Of a DNA stretch of 64,000 bases, positions 42,682 through 50,425 are shown piece by piece (position 1 is the stretch's first letter; each line of letters begins with the position of its first letter). The notes below the pieces were generated by a model. That model did no database searches. It saw nothing but the letters and a program-made list of their open reading frames with translations, and was not told where the DNA came from. The position numbers and the translations under genes were made by a program. The DNA is from Microvirga alba (GTDB lineage Bacteria > Pseudomonadota > Alphaproteobacteria > Rhizobiales > Beijerinckiaceae), in assembly GCF_015694465.1 (NCBI RefSeq), contig NZ_JADQDO010000001.1, forward strand, positions 310,001-374,000. The letters run 5' to 3'.

Positions 42682-43779
42682 ATGGTGATTTGGATAATAC
42701 TCCTGGTGATGACGGCTGCGGCCGTGATGGCAGTTCTTTGGCCGCTGTCGCGCCACTATGCCGTTGCGGGACAGGTGGATCCCAATACGCAGTTCTATCG
42801 GGAACAAATCGCCGAGATCGAACGCGACCGGGCGCGGGGCGCGCTTCTGCCGAGCGAGGCCGAAGCAGCCAAGGCTGAAGCCGGTCGCCGACTTTTGCGT
42901 GCAAACGGCCTGCAGGACGCGGCTGTGGCAGCCGTGGGAGAGCCTGCATTGCGGCGGCGTCGCGCGGCCTCGGCGTTGGCTCTGTCTGTCGTGCCGGTCC
43001 TCGCGATCGCTATTTATGGAGCCTATGGCTCACCGCATCTTCTCAGTACTCCGTCGGTCCCTGTCAGCCAGGAGACGGCAAAACTCGACTTCGGCACGGC
43101 GGTGGCGCAGATCGAAGCGCATCTGGCACAGAACCCGCAGGATGGGCGAGGCTGGGAGGTTCTTGCCCCCGTCTACATGCGAATGGGCCGTGTAGAGGAC
43201 GCGGTGAAGGCCTATGAGTCAGCCCTTCGCTATCTCGGCCCCGAGGCGAACCGGCTATCGAATTATGGCGAAGCCATGGTACTCGCCAAGGACGGGCTTG
43301 TCTCAGTCGAGGCTCAAGCGGCCTTCGAGCGGGCCGTTGCCCTCGACAGAACCGCTGTGAAAGCCCGATTCTATCTCGCCCGCGCCGCTGAGCAGGACGG
43401 GCAAATCGAGAAGGCGAAAGCGGAATACACCGAACTCCTCTCAGCCTCGCCGGCTGACGCCCCCTGGGTTGCCGTGGTGAGAGAGCAACTCTCTCGGCTC
43501 GGCGCGCCGCAACCCGGATCGGCCGAGAGCGGCGGTCCCCAGATCGGTTCGGAGGACATAGCCCGCATGGTGTCCGGCCTCGCGACCCGTCTTGAAACGC
43601 AAGGCGGCAGCGCCGAGGAATGGGCCCGCCTGATGCGATCCTATGCCGTTCTCGGGCAGCGTGATAAAGCAGCCGCCACGGCCAAGCAGGCCCGTCAGGC
43701 GCTTGCAAAGGACGAAGCAGGATTGAAAACCATCGAGACGATGGCACGCGAATTGAAACTGATCGACTCCGCACCATGA
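42682..43779 (+). CDS. ccmI: Cytochrome c biogenesis protein CcmI (CycH)
   Basis: 365 residues. Two N-terminal membrane segments ([20 protein letters not shown] and [20 protein letters not shown]) flank a cytoplasmic loop ([31 protein letters not shown]) that is the CcmI signature; the periplasmic part is a TPR domain ([31 protein letters not shown] and following). CcmI chaperones apocytochrome c to the haem ligation complex with CcmF and CcmH. Its TGA overlaps the ATG of ccmE. First gene of the cycHJKL operon. Confidence 0.94.
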   Translation: MVIWIILLVMTAAAVMAVLWPLSRHYAVAGQVDPNTQFYREQIAEIERDRARGALLPSEAEAAKAEAGRRLLRANGLQDAAVAAVGEPALRRRRAASALALSVVPVLAIAIYGAYGSPHLLSTPSVPVSQETAKLDFGTAVAQIEAHLAQNPQDGRGWEVLAPVYMRMGRVEDAVKAYESALRYLGPEANRLSNYGEAMVLAKDGLVSVEAQAAFERAVALDRTAVKARFYLARAAEQDGQIEKAKAEYTELLSASPADAPWVAVVREQLSRLGAPQPGSAESGGPQIGSEDIARMVSGLATRLETQGGSAEEWARLMRSYAVLGQRDKAAATAKQARQALAKDEAGLKTIETMARELKLIDSAP

Positions 43780-44234
43780 CCAGAAAAAAACGCCGCCTAA
43801 CCTTGATCGGTGTCGCCGGAGGCGTTCTCGCGCTTGCCCTTGGCCTGGTGCTTTACGCCATGAATGACACAATTGTGTTCTTCAACTCGCCGGCTGACAT
43901 CCAAGCCAAGAACGTGCAGCCCGGCACACGTTTCCGCCTCGGCGGTCTCGTGAAACAGGGCTCCGTGCAGCGCACCGAGAGCCAGCAGGTTTCCTTTGAG
44001 GTGATGGACGGACAAAGCTCGATCCTCGTGCGCTATAAGGGGTTGCTGCCCGATCTGTTCCGCGAGGGGCAGGGCATCGTCGCCGAGGGGGTTCTGGAAA
44101 ATCCCGATGTTTTCCGAGCCGACACGGTTCTCGCCAAGCACGACGAGAACTATATGCCTCGCGAAGTAGCCGACGCCCTGCGGCGTCAAGGCCACTGGCA
44201 GGGTGAAGGAAAAGCCTCACAACAGGCGCAGTAA
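43776..44234 (+). CDS. ccmE: Cytochrome c-type haem chaperone CcmE (CycJ)
   Basis: 152 residues. One membrane anchor ([20 protein letters not shown]) and a periplasmic OB fold, [14 protein letters not shown] to [25 protein letters not shown]; the His in AKHDENYMP binds haem covalently. CcmE carries haem from the CcmABCD complex to CcmF/H. All the usual residues are present. The ATG overlaps the ccmI stop and ccmF follows after 16 bases. Confidence 0.96.
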   Translation: MTRKKRRLTLIGVAGGVLALALGLVLYAMNDTIVFFNSPADIQAKNVQPGTRFRLGGLVKQGSVQRTESQQVSFEVMDGQSSILVRYKGLLPDLFREGQGIVAEGVLENPDVFRADTVLAKHDENYMPREVADALRRQGHWQGEGKASQQAQ

Positions 44235-44250
44235 CTGAGGGGATGCCATC

Positions 44251-46233
44251 GTGTTGGTCGAGGCCGGACATTTCGCGCTCGCGCTCGCGCTTGGCTTGTC
44301 CCTGATACAGTTCGTCGTGCCGCTTTGGGGGGCACGGGCCAACGATCCGGTGCTGATGAGGGTCGCTCCGGCGACTGCTTTGGCAGTCCTGGCCTGCGTC
44401 GGCTTCGCCTTCGTGGCGCTGACGGCCGCCTACGTGACCTCCGATTTTTCCGTCCTGAACGTGGTCGAGAATTCCCACTCGACGAAGCCTCTGATCTATA
44501 AAATCTCTGGCGTTTGGGGGAACCACGAGGGCTCGATGCTCCTGTGGGTGCTGATCCTCGCTCTGTTCGGCGCAGTCGTGGCGGTTTCAAAAAATACCGT
44601 TCCGGCCCGTTTGCAGGCCAATACGCTCGCTGTCCAGGCTGCAATCACGTTCGCCTTCCTCCTCTTTATTCTGACCGCCTCGAATCCGTTCACCCGCGTC
44701 ATGCCCGCACCGGGGGAGGGGCAAGACCTCAATCCGCTGCTTCAGGATCCGGGCCTCGCGATTCATCCGCCGCTCCTCTACGTCGGCTACGTCGGCTTCT
44801 CTATTTCATTCGCCTTTGCCTGCGCCGCCCTGATCGATGGGCGCATCGATGCAGTCTGGGCCCGGATCGTCCGCCCCTGGACCCTGACTGCCTGGGCTTT
44901 CCTCACACTCGGCATCGCCATGGGGTCCTACTGGGCCTATTACGAGCTCGGTTGGGGCGGCTGGTGGTTCTGGGACCCGGTTGAGAATGCCTCCCTCATG
45001 CCCTGGCTCGCCGGGACGGCCCTGGTGCATTCCACTGTCGTCATGGAAAAACGCGACGCGCTCAAAGTCTGGACGATCCTGCTCGCCATCCTGACCTTTT
45101 CGCTGTCGCTGCTGGGCACCTTCCTGGTCCGCTCCGGCGTGCTCACCTCTGTCCATTCCTTCGCGGTCGACCCGGCGCGCGGAAGCTTCATTCTCGGCAT
45201 CCTGATCGTCTTCATCGGCGGCTCCTTCGCGCTCTTTGCCTGGCGCGCTCCCCTGCTGCGGCAGGGCGGACTGTTCGCGCCCGTATCGCGCGAGGGTGCG
45301 CTCGTCCTGAACAATCTTTTCCTGGCGACCGCTTGCGCCACGGTGTTCATCGGCACGCTCTATCCGTTGGCTCTCGAGGTCCTGACGGGCGAGAAAATTT
45401 CCGTCGGCGCGCCGTTCTTCAATTTCACCTTCCTGCCGCTCATCATCCCGCTGCTTCTGCTTCTGCCGTTCGGGCAGACCCTTGCCTGGAAGCGCGGCAA
45501 CTTTCTCGGCACCGCGCAGCGGCTCTATGCGGCGTCGGGGCTCGCGATCCTTGTCACGCTCGCCGTTCTGGCCTTCACCGCCGGTGGGCCGGTTGCCGCC
45601 CCTCTGGGCGTCGGCCTTGGCGTTTTCTTGATCCTCGGTTCCCTCAACGAGATTGCCTCCCGCTCCTGGTCCAAGGGAAGCCCGTGGGCGGTGGTCTGGC
45701 GCAAGGCTGCTGGTCTGCCGCGCTCGACCTGGGGGACAGCCCTTGCCCATGCGGGCGTCGGCGTGACGGTGATCGGGATTGCCGCGACCGCCTGGGGTGT
45801 CGAGAGCCTCGGCACCATGAAGGTCGGCGATCGTCTCAAGGCTGGCTCCTATGAAATCCGGCTCGAACGCCTCCTTCCTCGCGTCGAGGCCAATTATCGC
45901 GAAGACGTCGCGATCCTCATGGTATCCCGCAACGGGCAGGAGCTCGGGAATCTGGAGACCATGAAGCGTCTCTACCTGACCCGCGGCATGCCGACGACGG
46001 AAGCGGGCATCATGACGGTCGGGCTGGGTCAGGTTTATGCCAGCCTCGGCGAAATCCAGCCGGACGGCTCGATCGGCATGCGGCTCTATTACAAGCCGCT
46101 GGTCCTGCTAATCTGGCTCGGGGCACTTGTGATGGCGGCGGGCGGAGCCATCTCGCTGACGGACCGGCGGTTGCGCATCGGCACGCCGGTACGGGCGAAG
46201 ACCCTGTCAGCGGCCTCGGTGGCGGCGGAGTAG
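44251..46233 (+). CDS. ccmF: Haem lyase CcmF (CycK)
   Basis: 660 residues with about 14-15 membrane segments and the WWD-type haem-handling motif WGGWWFWDPVENASLMPWLAGTALVHS, plus the preceding LGVAMGSYWAYYEL-like segment. The periplasmic loops carry conserved His residues (LVHSTVV). It ligates haem to CxxCH in apocytochromes with CcmH and CcmI. The start is a GTG at 44251. The neighbours and length are those of a typical cytochrome c maturation system I operon. CcmABCD and CcmG are not in this window. Confidence 0.96.
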   Translation: MLVEAGHFALALALGLSLIQFVVPLWGARANDPVLMRVAPATALAVLACVGFAFVALTAAYVTSDFSVLNVVENSHSTKPLIYKISGVWGNHEGSMLLWVLILALFGAVVAVSKNTVPARLQANTLAVQAAITFAFLLFILTASNPFTRVMPAPGEGQDLNPLLQDPGLAIHPPLLYVGYVGFSISFAFACAALIDGRIDAVWARIVRPWTLTAWAFLTLGIAMGSYWAYYELGWGGWWFWDPVENASLMPWLAGTALVHSTVVMEKRDALKVWTILLAILTFSLSLLGTFLVRSGVLTSVHSFAVDPARGSFILGILIVFIGGSFALFAWRAPLLRQGGLFAPVSREGALVLNNLFLATACATVFIGTLYPLALEVLTGEKISVGAPFFNFTFLPLIIPLLLLLPFGQTLAWKRGNFLGTAQRLYAASGLAILVTLAVLAFTAGGPVAAPLGVGLGVFLILGSLNEIASRSWSKGSPWAVVWRKAAGLPRSTWGTALAHAGVGVTVIGIAATAWGVESLGTMKVGDRLKAGSYEIRLERLLPRVEANYREDVAILMVSRNGQELGNLETMKRLYLTRGMPTTEAGIMTVGLGQVYASLGEIQPDGSIGMRLYYKPLVLLIWLGALVMAAGGAISLTDRRLRIGTPVRAKTLSAASVAAE

Positions 46234-46236
46234 GGG

Positions 46237-46698
46237 ATGCGCTTCGTCCTTGCCCTCATCGCAGCTCTTCTGGCGAGCGGTTCGGCCTATGCCGTCCAAC
46301 CGGACGAGGTGTTGAAGGACCCGGTTCTGGAACATCGCGCCCGCGACATCTCGTCAGGCTTGCGTTGCCTGGTCTGCCAAAACCAATCCATCGACGATTC
46401 CGACGCCACCCTCGCGAAGGACCTGCGGCTCCTCGTCCGGGAGCGTCTGTCAGCCGGGGACACCGACGAACAGGTGCGTACCTTTCTTGTCCAGCGCTAC
46501 GGCGAGTTCGTCCTGCTCAAGCCGACCTTCGGCGCGCATACATTCTTGCTATGGCTGACGCCCGCGCTTGTGCTCGTTCTTGGCGGGTTTGGCGCCTATG
46601 CCGCCTTGAGGCGGCGTCCCCGGACGGTGGCTGCGCTCGATAAGGCGGAGCAAGAGGCGCTGGATGCTTTGCTGAAGCGCGATCAGGACGCGCTCTAG
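46237..46698 (+). CDS. ccmH: Cytochrome c-type biogenesis protein CcmH (CycL)
   Basis: 153 residues. A signal peptide (MRFVLALIAALLASGSAYA) precedes the domain SGLRCLVCQNQSIDDSDATLAKDLR, whose CLVC is the redox-active thiol pair that reduces apocytochrome cysteines, then RTFLVQRYGEFVLLKP and a C-terminal membrane anchor (HTFLLWLTPALVLVLGGFGAYAAL). It is the short CcmH form, with CcmI separate. The gene starts three bases after the ccmF stop. Confidence 0.95.
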   Translation: MRFVLALIAALLASGSAYAVQPDEVLKDPVLEHRARDISSGLRCLVCQNQSIDDSDATLAKDLRLLVRERLSAGDTDEQVRTFLVQRYGEFVLLKPTFGAHTFLLWLTPALVLVLGGFGAYAALRRRPRTVAALDKAEQEALDALLKRDQDAL

Positions 46699-46866
46699 GT
46701 TTTTGATAACGCATGATTTCGTCTGAAAAACCGCATCCCGCTTTTTCGAAACATGCTTCAAGACAACCTTACCAACATTTCATCTTGAGGTGAGAGTGCC
46801 GTAAGGCGGCAAGGCTCATCTTCTTCTCATGACGGCCCCAGGAGGGCCCAGCGAGGAGAAGACAAA

Positions 46867-48069
46867 ATGTTGGACAAAGTTTCCACACCCGCCCGCAAGC
46901 GTATGACCAAATGGCTCGGCGCGGCGGCCGTTGCTGCGTTGATCGCAGGCGGCGCCGTCGAGAGTGGTCTCGTTGTTCCCAGTCCCGCCCACGCCGAACT
47001 GCGCTCCATGTCGCAGCCGGTGCAGGGCATGCCGTCCTTTGCCAATGTGATCGACCAGGTTAAGCCCACGGTCGTCTCGGTGAAGGTAAAGGTACTGAAC
47101 GTTGCCGATCGCGGCGATGATGGCGATGGTCCGCAGTTCTCGATTCCCGATCTGCCGCCTGGCAGTCCGATGGAGCGCTTCTTCCGCCAGTTCCGTGAAC
47201 AGCAGGGGCCGCGCGGCCAGCGGCAACAGCCGCGGCAGTTCGCACAGGCGCTCGGTTCCGGCTTCTTCATCTCGGCCGATGGCTATGTGGTGACGAACAA
47301 CCACGTCGTCGAGAACGCGTCCGACGTCCAAGTGACCATGGATGACGGCAAGGTGCTCAGCGCGAAGGTGATCGGCACCGATCCGAAGACCGACATCGCC
47401 CTGCTCAAGGTCGATGGCGAGAAGGACCTTCCTTATGTCCGTCTCGCGCCCCAGAAGGCCCGGATCGGCGATTGGGTCTTGGCGGTCGGCAACCCCTTCG
47501 GTCTCGGCGGGACTGTCACGGCGGGTATCGTCTCGGCGCAGCATCGCGATATCGGCGCAGGCCCCTACGACGACTTCATCCAGATCGACGCACCCGTGAA
47601 CAAGGGTAATTCCGGCGGCCCGACCTTCAATCTGGCCGGTGAGGTCGTGGGCGTGAACACGGCGATCTTCTCGCCGTCCGGCGGCAGCGTCGGCATCGCC
47701 TTCGCGATCCCCGCGAGCACGGTCGATCAGGTCGTCGCCTCATTGAAGGACAAGGGTTCGGTGACCCGCGGCTTCATCGGCGTGCAGATGCAGCCGGTGA
47801 CCAAGGAAATCGCCGAGGCCATTGGTCTCAAGGAGCCGAAAGGCGCCCTGGTAGCCGAAGCGATCAAGGACGGCCCTGCCGCCAAAGCCGGTGTTCGGAC
47901 GGGCGATACCATCGTCGCGGTCGATGGCGAGACGATCCGCGAGGCGAAGGATCTGTCGCGTAAGGTGGCTCAGGTCGCACCCGGCAAGACTCTGTCGCTC
48001 ACTCTCTATCGTGATGGCAAGGAGCGCACGGTGACTCTCGAAGTCGCAAGTCAGCCGAAGGGGGCTTAA
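46867..48069 (+). CDS. HtrA/DegP-type serine protease with a single PDZ domain
   Basis: 400 residues. The signal or anchor is VAALIAGGAVESGLVVPSP. Trypsin-like domain: His in DGYVVTNNHVVENA, Asp in PKTDIALLKVDG, Ser in KGNSGGPTFNLAGE. One PDZ domain follows (ATKEIAEAIGLKEPKGALV-like to KTLSLTLYRDGKERTV). DegP proper has two PDZ domains and about 480 residues; one-PDZ forms of 400 resemble DegS or DegQ-type enzymes. A degP gene after cycHJKL is a known rhizobial arrangement. It should act in periplasmic quality control. A GGGCC-type leader precedes the ATG. Confidence 0.93.
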   Translation: MLDKVSTPARKRMTKWLGAAAVAALIAGGAVESGLVVPSPAHAELRSMSQPVQGMPSFANVIDQVKPTVVSVKVKVLNVADRGDDGDGPQFSIPDLPPGSPMERFFRQFREQQGPRGQRQQPRQFAQALGSGFFISADGYVVTNNHVVENASDVQVTMDDGKVLSAKVIGTDPKTDIALLKVDGEKDLPYVRLAPQKARIGDWVLAVGNPFGLGGTVTAGIVSAQHRDIGAGPYDDFIQIDAPVNKGNSGGPTFNLAGEVVGVNTAIFSPSGGSVGIAFAIPASTVDQVVASLKDKGSVTRGFIGVQMQPVTKEIAEAIGLKEPKGALVAEAIKDGPAAKAGVRTGDTIVAVDGETIREAKDLSRKVAQVAPGKTLSLTLYRDGKERTVTLEVASQPKGA

Positions 48070-48078
48070 TCCCCTTCG
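48057..48078. other. Inverted repeat spanning the protease stop codon
   Basis: CGAAGGGG (48057-48064) and CCCCTTCG (48071-48078) pair perfectly around the TAA. No T run follows, so it is not a standard terminator, though it could act as a processing or weak termination hairpin before the next two-component genes. Confidence 0.5.
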
Positions 48079-48197
48079 GACGAAGCCGGCACCAGGTTCA
48101 ATTGTATCCCTGTCACTTGGTGTCCACCGCCCACGGCAGGCTGGCCTATCCCTCCTCCAAGGCCGGCCTGCCGTTGGGATTAAAATGCGCTACACTC

Positions 48198-48902
48198 ATG
48201 TCCATGCGGATTCTCATTATCGAGGACGACCGAGAGGCGGCCTCTTATCTCGTCAAAGCTTTTCGGGAAGCGGGCTATGTGGCGGACCATGCCGCGGACG
48301 GCCTCGATGGCTATGCCATGGCAGAATCGGGGGATTACGACGTCCTCGTTGTTGACCGGATGCTCCCGAAACTCGACGGGCTGTCCCTGATCCGGTCCTT
48401 GCGCGAACAGACCATCGAAACGCCCGTCCTCATTCTCTCGGCCCTCGGGCAGGTTGACGACCGGGTGAAGGGCCTGCGCGCGGGCGGTGACGACTATCTC
48501 CCCAAACCCTATGCATTCTCCGAACTTCTTGCCCGCGTAGAGGTTCTTGCGCGGCGGCGAGCCTCCGTTCCCTCGGCGGAGCCGACGATCTATCGCATCG
48601 CCGATCTCGAACTCGACCGCCTGTCCCACCGGGTAACGCGGTCGGGGCAGGAGATCGTCCTCCAGCCGCGCGAGTTCAGGCTCCTCGAATACCTGATGCG
48701 GAATGCCAACAAGGTCGTGACCCGGACCATGCTTCTGGAGCACGTGTGGGACTATCATTTCGACCCCCAGACCAATGTCATCGACGTACACGTCTCCCGG
48801 CTGCGGGCCAAAATCGACAAAGGGTTCGACAAACCTCTCATTCACACCATTCGCGGGGCGGGCTACATGGTCCGTGTCGGCAGCGATGGAGATGAAGAAT
48901 GA
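48198..48902 (+). CDS. OmpR-family response regulator
   Basis: 234 residues from ATG 48198 (a second ATG is two codons on). Receiver: RILIIEDDREAASYL, YDVLVVDRMLPKLDG with the phosphorylated Asp, GDDYLPKPYAFSELLAR with the Lys. Output: TIYRIADLELDRLSHRVTRSGQEIVLQPREFRLLEYLM to VDVHVSRLRAKIDKGF. The pattern is of the QseB/TctD type. Its gene lies 130 bases after the HtrA gene and 13 before its kinase, and is in the rhizobial block between degP and glnE. Confidence 0.92.
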   Translation: MSMRILIIEDDREAASYLVKAFREAGYVADHAADGLDGYAMAESGDYDVLVVDRMLPKLDGLSLIRSLREQTIETPVLILSALGQVDDRVKGLRAGGDDYLPKPYAFSELLARVEVLARRRASVPSAEPTIYRIADLELDRLSHRVTRSGQEIVLQPREFRLLEYLMRNANKVVTRTMLLEHVWDYHFDPQTNVIDVHVSRLRAKIDKGFDKPLIHTIRGAGYMVRVGSDGDEE

Positions 48903-48915
48903 GAGTGTGTGATCG

Positions 48916-50331
48916 ATGAACGCCCTCGGCAAGCTCGTCCGCACGACGGCGTTCAAACTCTCCTTTACCTATCTCGTCATCTTCACCATCTTCGCCTTCG
49001 TGACGCTGGGATATGTGGCCTGGAGCGCCCAGCGGCTGCTCAATGACCAGTTCGTCTCCACCATCGAAGCCGAGATCAACGGGCTGGCGGAGCAGTACCG
49101 CATGGGCGGTCTGCGCCGTCTCGTGAATGTGGTCGAGCGGCGCTCGCGAGCGCCGGGAGCCTCGCTTTATCTCGTCACGACCAATAATGGCGAGAAGATC
49201 GCGGGCAATATCGGCGCGCTGCCTCCGGGCGTGATCGATCAGCCCGGCCAGTTCGAAACGCCCTACAGCCGCACCGACGATGGAGAGGCCGCTCCAAGCA
49301 GAGCCCTCGTCCGAGTCTATCTGCTGCCCGGAGGTTTTCGCCTCATGGTCGGACGCGATCTGGAGGAGCGGGCGCGCCTGAACGCGGTCATCCAGCGCGC
49401 CTTCGGATATTCGCTCCTGTTCATCGGCGTTCTCGGCTGCGCGGGCGGCTGGTTCATTACGCGCCGCGTGCTCAAGCGCGTCGACGACATGACGGAGACA
49501 ACCCGCGTCATCATGGCGGGGGATCTGAATGGACGCCTGAAGGTGGCCGGTACCGGCGATGAGCTCGACCGTCTCGCCCATAACCTCAACGACATGCTCG
49601 ACCGCATCGGCGAATTGATGACGGGCATGCGCGAGGTCTCGGACAATATCGCCCACGACCTGAAGACCCCTCTGACCCGCCTGCGCAACAAGGCCGACGA
49701 GGCTCTGCGGACGGCAAGGACTCCGGATGAATTGAAGGTTGCGCTTGAGGCGACCATCGATGAAAGCGACAATCTGATCCGCATCTTCAACGCGCTTCTC
49801 ATGATCGCGCGTCTCGAAGCCGGCAATGCCCGCGAGGAGTTGGCGGATTTCGACGCAGCCGAGGCGGTGCGCGATGTCGCGGAGCTCTATGAAGCCCTGG
49901 CGGAGGAGGCCGGCGTGTCTCTCGGCGTGACGATCGAGGACGACTTGCCTCTGCATGGCAGTCGCGAGCTCTTGGGGCAGGCAGTGGCAAACCTGCTCGA
50001 CAATGCCTTGAAATATGGCTCCACAGGCTCAGGCCAGGCCGAGAAAGCGATCACCGTTACGGTGAGGCGCGCCAATGGGGAAGTGCTGATCGCGGTCGCG
50101 GATCGCGGCCCCGGCATCCCCGAGGCCGAGAGGGGACATGTGGTCGAGCGCTTCGTCAGATTGGAAACCGCGCGCTCGCGCCCCGGCTTCGGACTCGGCC
50201 TCAGCCTTGCGGCAGCCGTCGCCCGTCTCCATGGGGGAGCCCTTCGACTTGAGGATAATGAGCCCGGCCTGCGCGCCGTGCTCGTGCTGCCGCGCAAGGA
50301 TACGCAAGCCACGCTACCGGCTGCCGCTTGA
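48916..50331 (+). CDS. Sensor histidine kinase, partner of the preceding regulator
   Basis: 471 residues. Membrane segments at about 15-37 (LSFTYLVIFTIFAFVTLGYV) and 165-185 (SLLFIGVLGCAGGWFITRRV) flank a periplasmic domain. HAMP (VLKRVDDMTETTRVIMAGDL), H-box NIAHDLKTPLTRLRNKA, and ATPase motifs NLLDNALKYGSTG, DRGPGIPEAERGHVVERF and GFGLGLSLAAAV are complete. The two-component pair is conserved upstream of glnE in rhizobia, but its signal is unknown to me. Confidence 0.92.
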   Translation: MNALGKLVRTTAFKLSFTYLVIFTIFAFVTLGYVAWSAQRLLNDQFVSTIEAEINGLAEQYRMGGLRRLVNVVERRSRAPGASLYLVTTNNGEKIAGNIGALPPGVIDQPGQFETPYSRTDDGEAAPSRALVRVYLLPGGFRLMVGRDLEERARLNAVIQRAFGYSLLFIGVLGCAGGWFITRRVLKRVDDMTETTRVIMAGDLNGRLKVAGTGDELDRLAHNLNDMLDRIGELMTGMREVSDNIAHDLKTPLTRLRNKADEALRTARTPDELKVALEATIDESDNLIRIFNALLMIARLEAGNAREELADFDAAEAVRDVAELYEALAEEAGVSLGVTIEDDLPLHGSRELLGQAVANLLDNALKYGSTGSGQAEKAITVTVRRANGEVLIAVADRGPGIPEAERGHVVERFVRLETARSRPGFGLGLSLAAAVARLHGGALRLEDNEPGLRAVLVLPRKDTQATLPAAA

Positions 50332-50425
50332 ATCTGAAACACAAGAGCATAACGGCGATATTTCGATTGCCTCGGGCGGGAGGGCATGGACACTCAATCC
50401 ATCGCAAGGATTCGTTGGATTGCCC

